A DNA stretch of 16,844 bases from an uncultured Christensenella sp. (GTDB lineage: Bacteria > Bacillota > Clostridia > Christensenellales > Borkfalkiaceae): NCBI GenBank assembly GCA_910578765.1, contig CAJTRW010000035.1, positions 1-16,844 of the forward strand. Reading direction: 5' to 3'. Position 1 is the first letter of the stretch; every line of letters starts with the position of its first letter. Shown in pieces: positions 5,014-13,985 of this stretch. The notes beneath the pieces were generated by a model. That model was not told the DNA's origin. It did no database searches and saw only the letters and a list, made by a program, of their open reading frames with translations. The translations under genes and the position numbers were made by a program.

Positions 5014-6516
5014 ATGAATTTACAAAAGGCGGCAACGCTTAAAAGCAACGTAAAATTTTTGAAATATACCGACATTATACTTAAAACGTGCGCGGCGGTA
5101 CTGGCGGCGGCGGCGTTTTTGCTTACTTTTACCGTTTCCGACTACTACATATTTAACAGAATAGGCTGGGAAAACAGCGCGGAAAGCTTTAACGCATTTT
5201 TCGTAATAAGTCAATGGGTAAAAAAAGCGGGACTTTTGCTTATAGCGCTTGCGGTATTCTATAAAAAGAAATGCTGCGCCGATATTGCAAAATATTTACT
5301 GCCCGTTTTCGTAATACTTTCTTGCTGTCTTTTCGGAAAGTTTTTCGATGTGTCCGCAATAAGCGCGGACAGCTCTGCCGCGGACAAAGTTTACGCGCAC
5401 ATAAACGGATTTATGCCCAAAGCGCTTAACCAAGCGCTGTTTTTTGCAAGTAATATTATATATATGGTAATATGCGCACTGCTGTTTGTGCGCGACGGCT
5501 TTAAAACGCGGGCGAAAAGCTGGATATGGCTTCCTTTCGCTTTGGTCGCCTGCATGCCGCTTAATATTTTCGAAAATTTTTTCGACGCAGCAAATTTCGG
5601 CCGCGGACACTTCCTTTGGTTTAAAAATTTTACGCTGTGGCACTTCCTTGCAATAGTAATTTTAATCGGGTTTACGGTGGGTAGCTATTACTTCCTTAAA
5701 AACAAGGACAAAAGTACGCAGAATTGCTTTCTTGCTGCGGCGGCTGTTATTCTGCTTATACAGTACCACAGTAAGGACTCGGTCGTGATGGGCGACGGAT
5801 ACAACGTTTACCACACGGTTTTTGCATGTATACCGCTTTTTATTTGCAATATCGGGGTGTACATAGCTTCGGCGTCGGTAATTGTAAAAAAGAAAATTCT
5901 GTACGCAATTTCCTTTTTCGTGCATGCGGCGGGCGCGGTGTCGGTGTTTGTGTACTTCGGTAAGGACGAAATGTCCAATTACGGAATTTTTTGCAGTTAT
6001 TCGATACTGTACTTCTGCCTGACGCATTGCCTTTTGTTTGCGTTGTCCGTCCTGCCGACGGCGTTGGGGCATTACAAATTCCGTTATAAGGATTGCATAA
6101 TTCCGCTGATATATTATTTTGCGGTTATTATCGTCGCCTCGGTGGCGAGCGGGCTGGTGACTTCCGCTTCGATGGGCTTTACACACGACGGTTACACTTT
6201 GCAGGAAGGCGAGTGGCTTTACCCCAATTACGCTTTCACGCAGGAAAACCCCCTCCCCTTCAAGCTGCCCGTATGGAAGCTGAGGATATGGCGGTGCGAT
6301 TTGAACGCGCTTTACATACTGGGGCTTTACGCCGCTTACGTAGCCATATTTTTCGCGTTTAACGGCGCTTATTGCGCCTTCCTTGCGGCACGCCGCAGAA
6401 TATTAAAGCCGAAAGAAATACCCGTTGCCGCAATAGGCGGACTGCCCGCGGACGAAGTTGAAGCGCAGGCGGAAACGGCGGTTGCGCAGGCGTTTGAAGA
6501 AGAAAAAACGGAATAA
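5014..6516 (+). CDS. Polytopic membrane protein, weakly YwaF/TMEM164-like
   Basis: The 500-residue product has roughly a dozen hydrophobic segments, a short basic N-terminus and an acidic, Ala/Glu-rich cytoplasmic tail (from about residue 470). The block FTLWHFLAIVILIGF, then IPLFICNIGVYIAS and later THCLLFALSVLPTALG, recall the YwaF/TMEM164-like family of membrane proteins with conserved His. The resemblance is faint and no function is claimed. The start at 5014 is the only upstream Met and is fixed by the promoter just before it. The gene is monocistronic, ending in the shared terminator at 6520. Confidence 0.85.
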   Translation: MNLQKAATLKSNVKFLKYTDIILKTCAAVLAAAAFLLTFTVSDYYIFNRIGWENSAESFNAFFVISQWVKKAGLLLIALAVFYKKKCCADIAKYLLPVFVILSCCLFGKFFDVSAISADSSAADKVYAHINGFMPKALNQALFFASNIIYMVICALLFVRDGFKTRAKSWIWLPFALVACMPLNIFENFFDAANFGRGHFLWFKNFTLWHFLAIVILIGFTVGSYYFLKNKDKSTQNCFLAAAAVILLIQYHSKDSVVMGDGYNVYHTVFACIPLFICNIGVYIASASVIVKKKILYAISFFVHAAGAVSVFVYFGKDEMSNYGIFCSYSILYFCLTHCLLFALSVLPTALGHYKFRYKDCIIPLIYYFAVIIVASVASGLVTSASMGFTHDGYTLQEGEWLYPNYAFTQENPLPFKLPVWKLRIWRCDLNALYILGLYAAYVAIFFAFNGAYCAFLAARRRILKPKEIPVAAIGGLPADEVEAQAETAVAQAFEEEKTE

Positions 6517-6519
6517 ATC

Positions 6520-6549
6520 AAAGCGGAGCCGAAGCTCCGCTTTTTTATT
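6520..6549. terminator. Bidirectional terminator between convergent genes
   Basis: A 10-bp stem AAAGCGGAGC/GCTCCGCTTT with tetraloop CGAA (6520-6543) continues into T-rich sequence on the plus strand; A-rich sequence before it serves the minus strand. It separates the membrane protein gene (stop at 6516) from the cotransporter gene (stop at 6558). Confidence 0.9.
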
Positions 6550-6557
6550 TTGAATTT

Positions 6558-8324
6558 TTATTTGCTGACCGCGTTATGCCCGTAAGACAGAACCGAGTTT
6601 GCCACATTGTGCATGTGGTCGCCGATACGCTCCATATTAACGGCAAGTTGCAGGAAAACCGCGCCCGCTTCGGGAGAGCATTTTCCCTCGTTTATGCGCG
6701 TCAGATGGGAAGCCTGCATTACGTTGTTCATGCGGTCGGTTTCCTGCTCCTCCCGTTCGACGTCGGGCATGTAATGCAGGTCGCTGTCGCGAAAAACGTA
6801 AGTCACGTATTTATAAAGTTCGGTAATATGTAAATCCATTTCGGCTATTTCGTCCCGTGCGGACTGTGAAAACGAGGTTTTATCCTCAATCAGCTTTTCC
6901 GCGTACTCAACTATATTTTCCGCATAGTCGCCTATACGCTCTATATCCGATACGACGCGGTAGAACGAGCTGACCTTCTTTTCGTCGACCTCGGAAATTT
7001 CCGTAAGCGACAGCCGTATAAGGAAAGAAACTATGTATTTGTTCATCGCGTTGATGTTGTTTTCGGTCGCGGCGAAACGTTCTTTGCCCGACATATCGCC
7101 GGTAAGAAGCATATCAAGCGAAAGCTTGTAGTTGGCGAACGCCTCGTCACCCATCTTCAAAAGCTGTTTGCGCACCTGTCCGACAGCGATTGCGGGAGTT
7201 TTCAAAAGTCGGACGTCAAGCGTTTCTCCGTCATCCTCCTGTTTTTTCGACTTTTTGTCGGGTACGAGAATGCATGCCAGCTTGACAAGGTAATTCACAA
7301 ATCCCAGTAACAGCGCCGTCGTCAAAACGTTAAACGCCATATGGAATACCGCTATCTGCCAGGAAATATTCGATATGTTTGCAAGCGCGGAAGCTATACC
7401 GTTGCTTACCGCCGGTACTGACAGGGGTATTATGAAAATTATACTGCCTATTATATTGAAAAGCAGGTGAACGACGGCTGTACGGCGGGCGTTCACATTG
7501 GTTCCGAGCGAGGACAGAAGCGCCGTGACGCACGTTCCGACGTTTGTGCCGAGGATTATAAACATAGCCATAGGCAGTGATATAAGCCCCGAGCTTGCAA
7601 GCGAAATTACTATTGCCGTAATCGCCGCCGACGACTGCATAAGTCCCGTAAGCGCCGCGCCCAGAAGAAACAGGACGGGTATTTCCCACGTTAAAACTTT
7701 TTTACCCAAACCTATGGCGACGAACATATCCTTGACAGCCTGCGCTATGGGATTGGAAACGGCGACGCCGTTCTCTATTACTTTCTCGGTCATAAGACCG
7801 CCGACGGAGCCCGACATGACGTTCATGCCTATAAAAATGAGGCCTACACCCTGCAAAATAGAGCCGGCGCGCTTCACCTTCTCGTTTTTGCTAATCATCG
7901 ACATAAGCACGCCGACGAACGCCGCAAACGCAAATACGGACGTTACGGAAAGCTCGTTCCCCGCGGTGGAAATAGCCGTAATAAACGCGGTTATCGTCGT
8001 ACCGATGTTTGCGCCCATTATTACCGACGCCGCCTGCGCCAAAGTCATAAGCCCCACGTTTACGAAGCCGACTATCATGACCGTCGTCGCGGACGAGCTG
8101 GTGACTATCGCCGTTACCGCCGCGCCCGTTCCTACGCCGAGGAAGCGGTTTTTCGTAGCTTTGCCCATTAAGCGGCGCATAGGTTTCCCGGCGGCTTTTT
8201 CAAGGTTGTTGCCCATGATATTCATGCCGACTATAAACGCCGCGACGCCGCCGAATAGCAGCAGCAGGCTGTTTACTATCGTAAGAATGTTTGCCGAACT
8301 AAGCGCAAGCAGATTGTTTATCAT
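6558..8324 (-). CDS. Na+/phosphate cotransporter with C-terminal PhoU domain
   Basis: The family (NptA/YjbB, PF02690) moves inorganic phosphate with sodium across the membrane. The 588-residue product has two inverted membrane repeats with the signature Ser-rich loops: TAIVTSSSATTVMIVGF (about residues 71-87) and GLMQSSAAITAIV (about 230), followed by LGTNVGTCVTALLSS. Residues about 385-580 form a helical PhoU-like regulatory domain with two YRVVSDIERIGDYAENI-type motifs (ERIGDY, ERIGDH). The length is usual for the fused form. GGAG lies 12 nt before the ATG at 8324, and 9 nt before an in-frame TTG at 8327, so the start may be one codon longer. No pst or pho genes are nearby; the gene has its own promoter. 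Confidence 0.93.
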   Translation of the reverse strand: MINNLLALSSANILTIVNSLLLLFGGVAAFIVGMNIMGNNLEKAAGKPMRRLMGKATKNRFLGVGTGAAVTAIVTSSSATTVMIVGFVNVGLMTLAQAASVIMGANIGTTITAFITAISTAGNELSVTSVFAFAAFVGVLMSMISKNEKVKRAGSILQGVGLIFIGMNVMSGSVGGLMTEKVIENGVAVSNPIAQAVKDMFVAIGLGKKVLTWEIPVLFLLGAALTGLMQSSAAITAIVISLASSGLISLPMAMFIILGTNVGTCVTALLSSLGTNVNARRTAVVHLLFNIIGSIIFIIPLSVPAVSNGIASALANISNISWQIAVFHMAFNVLTTALLLGFVNYLVKLACILVPDKKSKKQEDDGETLDVRLLKTPAIAVGQVRKQLLKMGDEAFANYKLSLDMLLTGDMSGKERFAATENNINAMNKYIVSFLIRLSLTEISEVDEKKVSSFYRVVSDIERIGDYAENIVEYAEKLIEDKTSFSQSARDEIAEMDLHITELYKYVTYVFRDSDLHYMPDVEREEQETDRMNNVMQASHLTRINEGKCSPEAGAVFLQLAVNMERIGDHMHNVANSVLSYGHNAVSK

Positions 8325-8357
8325 CAAATATGATTTCTCCGAAAGTTAGTCAATTAA

Positions 8358-8386
8358 AGTTTAACAGGTTTGAAAGTTGCTGTCAA
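8358..8386 (-). promoter_or_regulatory. Promoter of the Na+/phosphate cotransporter gene
   Basis: On the minus strand TTGACA (8386-8381) and TAAACT (8363-8358) are 17 bp apart. The transcript would have a leader of about 27 nt containing GGAG. It is divergent from, and close to, the trmL promoter. Confidence 0.7.
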
Positions 8387-8410
8387 ATAAAATTAAGACA
8401 TTCATTTTGA

Positions 8411-8439
8411 TTGCAAAAAGGCGCAAATTATTTTAAAAT
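8411..8439 (+). promoter_or_regulatory. Promoter of trmL, leaderless start
   Basis: TTGCAA (8411-8416) and TAAAAT (8434-8439) are spaced 17 bp. Only 6 nt separate the -10 from the ATG at 8446, and there is no ribosome binding site. Confidence 0.65.
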
Positions 8440-8445
8440 TCAATT

Positions 8446-8937
8446 ATGTTCAATATTGTATTGGTAGAGCCTGAAATTCCGCAGAACACAGGCAACATAG
8501 TGCGCACGTGCCACGCTACCGGCTGCGCGCTTCACCTTGTAAGACCGCTCGGGTTCAAAATTACCGACAAACGTTTAAAACGCGCCGGTCTGGATTACTG
8601 GGACGAGGTAAGCATAACTTATTACGACTCTTTCGACGAGCTGAAACGCCGCCACCCCCTCTCCCGATTTTTTTATTTTACTACAAAGGGATTGAAGCGT
8701 CACAGCGACGCACGGTTTGCCGAGGGGGATTTCCTTGTATTCGGCAGGGAAACGCGAGGACTTCCGGAAGAACTTTTAAAAGCCAACAGGGAAAACTGCC
8801 TGAGGATACCCATGATAGGCGAAACGCGCAGTCTGAATTTATCAAACTCCGTCGCGGTCGCGGTTTACGAAGGGTTGAGACAGCTTGACTTCGACGGCTT
8901 CAAAACGCGCGGCGAGCTGCACAATTCGAAATGGTAA
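8446..8937 (+). CDS. trmL: tRNA (cytidine/uridine-34 2'-O)-methyltransferase TrmL
   Basis: This SPOUT-class enzyme methylates the ribose of the wobble base in tRNA-Leu, using S-adenosylmethionine, as a homodimer. The 163 residues are close to the usual 155-165. It opens with NIVLVEPEIPQNTGNIVRTC, and the knot-forming motifs LVFGRETRGLPEELL and IPMIGETRSLNLSNSVAVAVYE are all present, including the Asn-Leu-Ser-Asn-Ser loop of the cofactor pocket. The start is fixed by the conserved N-terminus. It precedes rdgB by 39 bp but rdgB has its own promoter. Confidence 0.96.
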   Translation: MFNIVLVEPEIPQNTGNIVRTCHATGCALHLVRPLGFKITDKRLKRAGLDYWDEVSITYYDSFDELKRRHPLSRFFYFTTKGLKRHSDARFAEGDFLVFGRETRGLPEELLKANRENCLRIPMIGETRSLNLSNSVAVAVYEGLRQLDFDGFKTRGELHNSKW

Positions 8938-8940
8938 CGC

Positions 8941-8969
8941 TTTACATTTAAAAAGGATTATTGTATAAT
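8941..8969 (+). promoter_or_regulatory. Promoter of the rdgB operon, leaderless start
   Basis: TTTACA (8941-8946) and TATAAT (8964-8969) are spaced 17 bp and begin 3 bp after the trmL stop codon. The ATG at 8977 is 7 nt past the -10. There is no Shine-Dalgarno sequence in that gap; AAGGAT upstream overlaps the promoter spacer. Confidence 0.75.
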
Positions 8970-8976
8970 ACTTATT

Positions 8977-9546
8977 ATGAAGCTGACGGAAATAGTGGTT
9001 GCCAGCGGCAACAAGGATAAAATACGCGAAATAAAGCAGATTTTCGGCGACGTTAAAATAACCTCCATGAAAGAGCTCGGTTTCGACGGCGACATACCCG
9101 AAACCGGAAAGACGTTTAAAGAGAACGCGAAAATCAAAGCCGAAACGATAGCTTTGAAGTTTCGCCTGCCCGCGCTGGCGGACGACTCGGGTCTGTGCGT
9201 GGAAGCGCTTTACGGCGCGCCCGGGATATTTTCGGCGCGGTTTTCGGGCGAGGGCGACGAGGCGAACAGAAAGCTGCTTTTAAAGCGGCTTGAAGGGATT
9301 GTCGGGCGCAAAGCTTACTTTGAAAGCGCGGTGTGCCTGTGTATGCCCGACGGCAAAACCTACTTCGGCGAAGGCAGGACGCACGGCAGAATTTTACAGG
9401 AAGAAATAGGCGAAAACGGCTTCGGCTACGACTGCCTTTTCTACTCCGACGACCTTAAAAAAAGCTTCGGACTTGCCAGCGCGGAGGAAAAAAACTCCGT
9501 GTCGCACCGCTATCGCGCGCTGTGCGATTTGAGGAAAAAATTTTGA
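8977..9546 (+). CDS. rdgB: RdgB/HAM1 non-canonical purine NTP pyrophosphatase
   Basis: It hydrolyses (d)ITP and XTP to the monophosphates, keeping deaminated purines out of nucleic acids. The 189 residues match the family. Visible motifs are ASGNKDKIREI at the N-terminus (phosphate binding), PETGKTFKENA, ADDSGLCVEAL with the catalytic Asp pair, GAPGIFSARFSGE, GENGFGYDCLF and the C-terminal SHRYRAL for base recognition. The stop overlaps the start of the next gene (TTGA), so the two are translated together, the same order as in B. subtilis. Confidence 0.96.
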   Translation: MKLTEIVVASGNKDKIREIKQIFGDVKITSMKELGFDGDIPETGKTFKENAKIKAETIALKFRLPALADDSGLCVEALYGAPGIFSARFSGEGDEANRKLLLKRLEGIVGRKAYFESAVCLCMPDGKTYFGEGRTHGRILQEEIGENGFGYDCLFYSDDLKKSFGLASAEEKNSVSHRYRALCDLRKKF

Positions 9547-10013
9547 AAACCGTCACGGTAGTTTCCGACACGCACGGTAACAGAAAATTTTTAGACGGGC
9601 TTGACAGCGTTTTCGCGGAGAGCGATTATATAATTCACTTGGGCGACACCTCCGCGGACGGGGCGTATATCCGCGCAAAATATCCCGATAAAACTTACGT
9701 TATAAACGGCAATTGCGACCCCGTGAAGCTGGGCGAGGACGAAAGCGTTATCGAAATAGAAAACTTAAAAATTTTTCTTTGCCACGGACACTTATACTCC
9801 GCTAAATACACACTGTCCAAGCTTGCCGCAAGGGCCAAACAGCTTGACTGCAAAATCGCGCTGTACGGTCACACCCACCGCGCGCGCGAGGACGAAACCG
9901 ACGGTGTTACGCTGATAAACCCCGGGTGCGGCGTAAGATACGCGTCAAAAAGTTATCTTTATCTGGTCGTAAACGGAGACAAGGCTGTTTCCAAAATAGT
10001 TGCGTCAGATTAA
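9543..10013 (+). CDS. yfcE: YfcE/MJ0936-type metallophosphodiesterase
   Basis: A 156-residue calcineurin-like phosphoesterase with the full metal-site set: SDTHGN (D9, H11), HLGDT (D35), NGNCD (N57), CHGH (H81) and GHTHR (H110, H112). Family members cleave model phosphodiesters and need Mn2+; the natural substrate is not known. The TTG at 9543 is preferred as start because GAGG lies 8 nt upstream and the protein then begins MKTVTVVSDTHGN, right at the family's usual beta strand. A GTG at 9522 would add seven residues. It overlaps the rdgB stop by one TTGA. Confidence 0.92.
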   Translation: MKTVTVVSDTHGNRKFLDGLDSVFAESDYIIHLGDTSADGAYIRAKYPDKTYVINGNCDPVKLGEDESVIEIENLKIFLCHGHLYSAKYTLSKLAARAKQLDCKIALYGHTHRAREDETDGVTLINPGCGVRYASKSYLYLVVNGDKAVSKIVASD

Positions 10014-10027
10014 TTTGAGAGGAAAAA

Positions 10028-10993
10028 ATGAAATTCAAACACACCTTCCACGTCTTTGTGGACAATTTTTCCGTTACGTACAAACAACTTTTGTACAGGC
10101 TTGTTATAAGCCTTATAGCCGCGGGGCTGTATGCCGCGGTTGTTGTTCCTATGGTGAAAGGACTGACCGGCTCTGCGGAGTATCTCAGTCTTACGGAAGG
10201 GATAAAGTCTTTCTTTAAAAATCTTGTGGAAGGCAGACCGTCGGAGCTGGGCGGGAATACCGAACAGATTAAAACCGCGTTTAAAGGTCTGTTGGAATTT
10301 ATTGCGGGAAAAACCTCTAATATCGCGTTGGGCGTTTTGGGGATATTGCTTGTTCAGTTTATCAAAAAGTTTTTCGACGGTATAGGCAACTACACCACCG
10401 CCGCCGTGATAAACGACAAAATGGCTTTACGCGCCCAGTCGCCGTTCAGCGTCACCCTTATACACAACCTTAAACCCGCGGCGCTGTACAGTCTTATTTA
10501 CGTGCCGATAAATTTGGTGTATTCGATTATATGTTATGCGGGAATGTTTTACATTATTTTCGTTTTAATGTCCTTCCTTTTCCTGCCGTTGAGAATATTT
10601 TTGTATATCGTTTTTATGGTCGTCGCGGTTTCGTTCAAAATGGTGTTCACGACCGACTGGCTTCCCGCAATTATCCGCGGAAAATCTGGACAGAGAAACG
10701 CCTTTGTCTATACCTTCAAGCGCAAAGGAAAACAGACGCTTAACGTGCTTTCCAACTATATCGTGCTGGTGCTTTTGATATTCTCGCTAAACGTTGCGGC
10801 GGTACTTTGCACATTCGGCGCAGGCGCGCTGCTGACGATACCTTCAAGCTACGTCATACTTGTATGCTTCGAATTCGTAAATTACTACGACAGGGAAGAG
10901 CTTAAATATTTCATCGACAAAAAAACCATAATAAAACCCGAAAAAGAAAAACCGCTGACCCGCGAAGAATTTTTCCGCGGAGATTCTGACTGA
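10028..10993 (+). CDS. Membrane protein of unknown function
   Basis: The 321 residues start at an ATG with GAGAGG six bases upstream, 14 bp after the preceding gene, so it belongs to the rdgB-yfcE transcript. Hydrophobic segments lie at about 22-44, 96-113, and in two long pairs at about 155-212 and 240-288. The C-terminal 30 residues are charged (Lys/Glu) and probably cytoplasmic. The arrangement resembles polytopic YciC- or DUF975-like proteins, but no motif supports a name. Confidence 0.85.
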   Translation: MKFKHTFHVFVDNFSVTYKQLLYRLVISLIAAGLYAAVVVPMVKGLTGSAEYLSLTEGIKSFFKNLVEGRPSELGGNTEQIKTAFKGLLEFIAGKTSNIALGVLGILLVQFIKKFFDGIGNYTTAAVINDKMALRAQSPFSVTLIHNLKPAALYSLIYVPINLVYSIICYAGMFYIIFVLMSFLFLPLRIFLYIVFMVVAVSFKMVFTTDWLPAIIRGKSGQRNAFVYTFKRKGKQTLNVLSNYIVLVLLIFSLNVAAVLCTFGAGALLTIPSSYVILVCFEFVNYYDREELKYFIDKKTIIKPEKEKPLTREEFFRGDSD

Positions 10994-11073
10994 CGGCGGA
11001 GAGGTAATATTCTCCCCTTAGCGGAAAACAGCCGCAAATTACAGCAAAAAAAGATTTTTTTCAAACTTTTTTC

Positions 11074-11105
11074 ACTTTCTCTCTTTACAAGAGAAAGTTT
11101 TTTTT
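11074..11105 (+). terminator. Intrinsic terminator of the rdgB operon
   Basis: A 9-bp stem ACTTTCTCT/AGAGAAAGT (11074-11082 with 11090-11098) and 7-nt loop continue into an eight-T run. It ends the transcript of rdgB, yfcE and the membrane protein. A smaller GGAGA/TCTCC hairpin lies near 11000-11020. Confidence 0.85.
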
Positions 11106-11111
11106 ATATAA

Positions 11112-11138
11112 TTGTTTATATAATCATACAATTATAAT
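11112..11138 (+). promoter_or_regulatory. Probable promoter of the phosphoglucomutase gene
   Basis: TATAAT at 11133-11138 is preceded by TTGTTT at 11112 with a short 15-bp spacing; an overlapping TATAAT at 11119-11124 is an alternative. The region is very A/T-rich, so the exact -35 is uncertain. Confidence 0.4.
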
Positions 11139-11173
11139 AATGTATGGCGTATAAAAATTTTCAGGGGAACGTG

Positions 11174-12895
11174 ATGGATTACAAAGAGATATATGAAAGC
11201 TGGCTGAACGACGAAAGACTGTGCGGCGAAGCAAAAGCCGAACTGGAAGCCGTTAAGGACAACAAAGAGGAAATAGAATACCGCTTCGGCGCGGAACTGG
11301 AATTCGGTACCGCGGGAATGCGCGGGATTATAGGTTACGGCACGAATATGATGAACGTTTACACCGTAAAACGTGCGACGCAGGGACTTTCCGAATTTGT
11401 TAACACGCTCGGAGAACAGGCAAAATGCCGCGGAGTGGTTATTTCCTTCGACACCCGTTTGAAAAGCGACGTGTTCGCCCGCGCCGCGGCGGAAGTGCTT
11501 GCCGCCAACGGTGTCAAGGCATATCTTTTCGACGACGTGCATCCCGTACCTATGCTCTCCTTTGCGGTCAGATGCTTAAACGCGACCGCAGGAATTATGA
11601 TAACGGCGTCGCACAACCCGAAGCAGTACAACGGTTATAAGGTATACGGCGGCGACGGCGCACAGATGAGTCCCGAAGACACCGCTGTGGTAGTTGACTT
11701 CATTAAAAACATAAACGACTATCTCGGCACAGCCTCCCCCTCTGCGGAGCAAAAGAAAAAGTATATAAAGCGCGTTCCTTCAAGCGTGGACAGAAAATAT
11801 TACAAAGAGCTTAAAAAGCTGACTCTTTCGAAACGCGCCGTAAAAGAATGCGGTAAAGATTTGAAGCTTGTCTATACGCCCGTACACGGTTCGGGATATA
11901 TACCGGTAACAACAATTCTCAAAAAAATAGGCATTAATGCAACAGTCGTAGAAGAACAGACGGTTAAAGACGTTGAATTTTCCACCGTGGAAGTACCTAA
12001 TCCGGAATTTAAGGAAACGCTTTCTTTGGGCATCAAGCTTGCGCAGAATATCGGCGCCACAGTCGTCTTCGGTACGGACCCCGACAGCGACAGGCTGGGC
12101 GTTGCCGTGAAGAACGGGGACGGAGAGTTCGAGGCGCTGTCGGGCAATCAGGTGGGCATACTTCTTTTGGACTACATTTTGACGAGACTTAAAGAAGAAG
12201 GCAAACTGCCGTCAAACGCCGCAGTTGTAAAATCCTTTGTAACCACGGGCATGGCAAAGTCGCTTTGCCGCCAGTTCGACGTCAAGCTTTTCGAAGTACC
12301 CGTCGGCTTCAAATTTATAGGAGAAAAGATAAAGCTTTGGGAGCAGGACCATTCCCATACCTTTATATTCGGATTCGAGGAAAGCTGCGGATACCTGCGC
12401 GGGACGCACGCGCGCGATAAGGACGCGGTTGTCGCTTCCATGCTGTGTGCGGAAATGGTTTGCTATTATACCTCCGTCGGCAAGACGGTTTTCCAGCGCT
12501 TGCAGGAAATTTACGACACCTACGGTTACGTTCTGGATTGCAATATTTCCATTCCGTTCAAGGGACTTAACGCCATGAAGGATATGAACGCCGTAGTCGA
12601 CGGACTGAAAACCTCGCCCGTGACCAAGTTCGATATTTACGACGTGGCGACGGTGCGCGATTATTCCAAAAACGTAAAGACCGACGTAGCGACAGGCGCA
12701 ACCTCCGAAATAGGTTCCCCCCTTACCAACTGCGTTTATTACGAGCTGGAAAACGGAAGCTTCATTTGCGTGCGCCCCTCCGGAACGGAACCCAAACTGA
12801 AAATATATTTTTCCGTCAAGGCGCACAACAAGCAGGACGCCGAAGCCGCTCTTGAAAAAATGCAGGCGGCAGTAAAACAAATTATAAAAGCTTAA
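11174..12895 (+). CDS. pgcA: Phosphoglucomutase / phosphomannomutase (alpha-D-phosphohexomutase)
   Basis: It interconverts glucose-1-phosphate and glucose-6-phosphate (and possibly the mannose pair), feeding UDP-glucose and cell envelope synthesis. The 573 residues carry all four domain signatures: FGTAGMRG near residue 44, the phosphoserine loop TASHNPK (S146), the Mg-binding GTDPDSDRLG, the sugar loop GFEESCGY and the phosphate-binding RPSGTEPKLKIYF near the C-terminus. ATG 11174 is chosen as start: AGGGG lies 6 nt upstream and the protein begins MDYKEIYESWL, as in relatives. An in-frame ATG at 11144 would add ten residues and lies 5 nt after a TATAAT. The gene is monocistronic with a terminator at 12970. 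Confidence 0.94.
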   Translation: MDYKEIYESWLNDERLCGEAKAELEAVKDNKEEIEYRFGAELEFGTAGMRGIIGYGTNMMNVYTVKRATQGLSEFVNTLGEQAKCRGVVISFDTRLKSDVFARAAAEVLAANGVKAYLFDDVHPVPMLSFAVRCLNATAGIMITASHNPKQYNGYKVYGGDGAQMSPEDTAVVVDFIKNINDYLGTASPSAEQKKKYIKRVPSSVDRKYYKELKKLTLSKRAVKECGKDLKLVYTPVHGSGYIPVTTILKKIGINATVVEEQTVKDVEFSTVEVPNPEFKETLSLGIKLAQNIGATVVFGTDPDSDRLGVAVKNGDGEFEALSGNQVGILLLDYILTRLKEEGKLPSNAAVVKSFVTTGMAKSLCRQFDVKLFEVPVGFKFIGEKIKLWEQDHSHTFIFGFEESCGYLRGTHARDKDAVVASMLCAEMVCYYTSVGKTVFQRLQEIYDTYGYVLDCNISIPFKGLNAMKDMNAVVDGLKTSPVTKFDIYDVATVRDYSKNVKTDVATGATSEIGSPLTNCVYYELENGSFICVRPSGTEPKLKIYFSVKAHNKQDAEAALEKMQAAVKQIIKA

Positions 12896-12969
12896 AATTA
12901 CAAAAAGCTCCCACCGTTACCGTAATTCCCATAAGGAATATTAGGTAAGCCGTAGGCGAACGAGAATTA

Positions 12970-12997
12970 GGCGTGGCGTGAAGCCACGCCTTTTCTC
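12970..12997 (+). terminator. Intrinsic terminator of the phosphoglucomutase gene
   Basis: An 8-bp G/C-rich stem GGCGTGGC/GCCACGCC with loop GTGAA is followed by TTTTCTCTT. It marks the end of the housekeeping block. Confidence 0.85.
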
Positions 12998-13020
12998 TTG
13001 TCTTGGTTTAGCTGCTTGTG

Positions 13021-13985
13021 TCAGTTGTAGGTTTCGTCATCGTCGAAGAACTGCGGCTCGATTGTGCCCACGAAATTATAGACTATTTCAACGGTCTGTC
13101 TGTAATGTCCGTTTATTTTCGTTTTCTCGTGGACGATTACCTTGTCAATGAACGAACGCAGAATTTCGGGCGTGAGTTCTTTAAAATTGCAGTACTTGTA
13201 GATGAGTAGCATAAAGTCGAGAATTTTATCGTCTTGCGCTTTGGCTTTCTCTATTTCAGCTTTCAAAGTCTTAACCCGCTCTTTCAGCGTGGCTTGCCCG
13301 GCTTCGTATGTATCGCTCATTTTCAAATACCGTTCTTCCGAGATTTTACCCGTAACCTTATCTTCGTATAGGCTCTCTATAATCTTGTCGAGCTTGTCAA
13401 TGCGTTCTTCCGAAGTTTCTATTTCGCGTAGGTTCTCTTTGAGTTCCTTTTTCGTTTTCGCTTCGGCGTCCTTGCGTAAGGTCTGTAAAAATTCTTCGTT
13501 GTGGTTCTTGGCAAAGTGAATTGTACGCTTCAAATCGTCTTGTATGATTGCCGTTATCGCTTTAACCGTAATTTGGTGCGAAGTGCAGGTCCGCTTCAAG
13601 TTCTTCCTATATGACGAACAGTTGAAATATTCCGCTTGCTTCATATCCCTGTATGCACAACTTGAATGCTTCTTTTACTATTTCGGCGGCTTCATAGTCG
13701 ATTATCCATTGATTCTTATCTTCCGCAGATTTAACGTAACCGAAGGGCGGGAATGTTCCCAAATGCTTGCCCGAATTACCTTTTGCCTTTCGTCCATCAT
13801 ACGCTTGAAGTCGGGGCGGTCAAAGTTGCTTCCCGAATACCATTGAGCGGTAAGACCGCCTTCCGACCTTTTGAAATACAGATTGAGCGGTGTGCGCTCG
13901 CCGTCTATATCTTCGTTGCGGTGGTGTTTGCTCGTGCGTTCCGTTTCGCCGTCGATTTTGCCTAAACTGCTTCTGTTCCTCCAAT
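13021..13985 (-). pseudogene. Decayed large serine recombinase (Tn1549/TndX type)
   Basis: The 3' part (13644-13021) reads 207 residues: a zinc-ribbon remnant CSSYRKNLKRTCTSH, a long Lys/Glu-rich coiled coil (about residues 50-140), and the C-terminal segment with FIDKVIVHEK and EIVYNFVG typical of these transposon recombinases. Upstream, in a different frame (about 13980-13650), come SGSNFDRPDFKRMMDE, a catalytic-domain piece, and EAAEIVKEAFKLCIQGY, from the recombinase domain. A frameshift near 13640 and large internal deletions remove the rest. No intact catalytic Ser region is seen. It is the trace of an integrated conjugative or mobilisable element. Confidence 0.75.

Noticed and set aside
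7498..8349. A 283-codon plus-strand frame opposite the cotransporter
   Set aside because: It is antisense to a well-supported Na+/phosphate cotransporter, has no ribosome binding site and shows low-complexity shadow composition.
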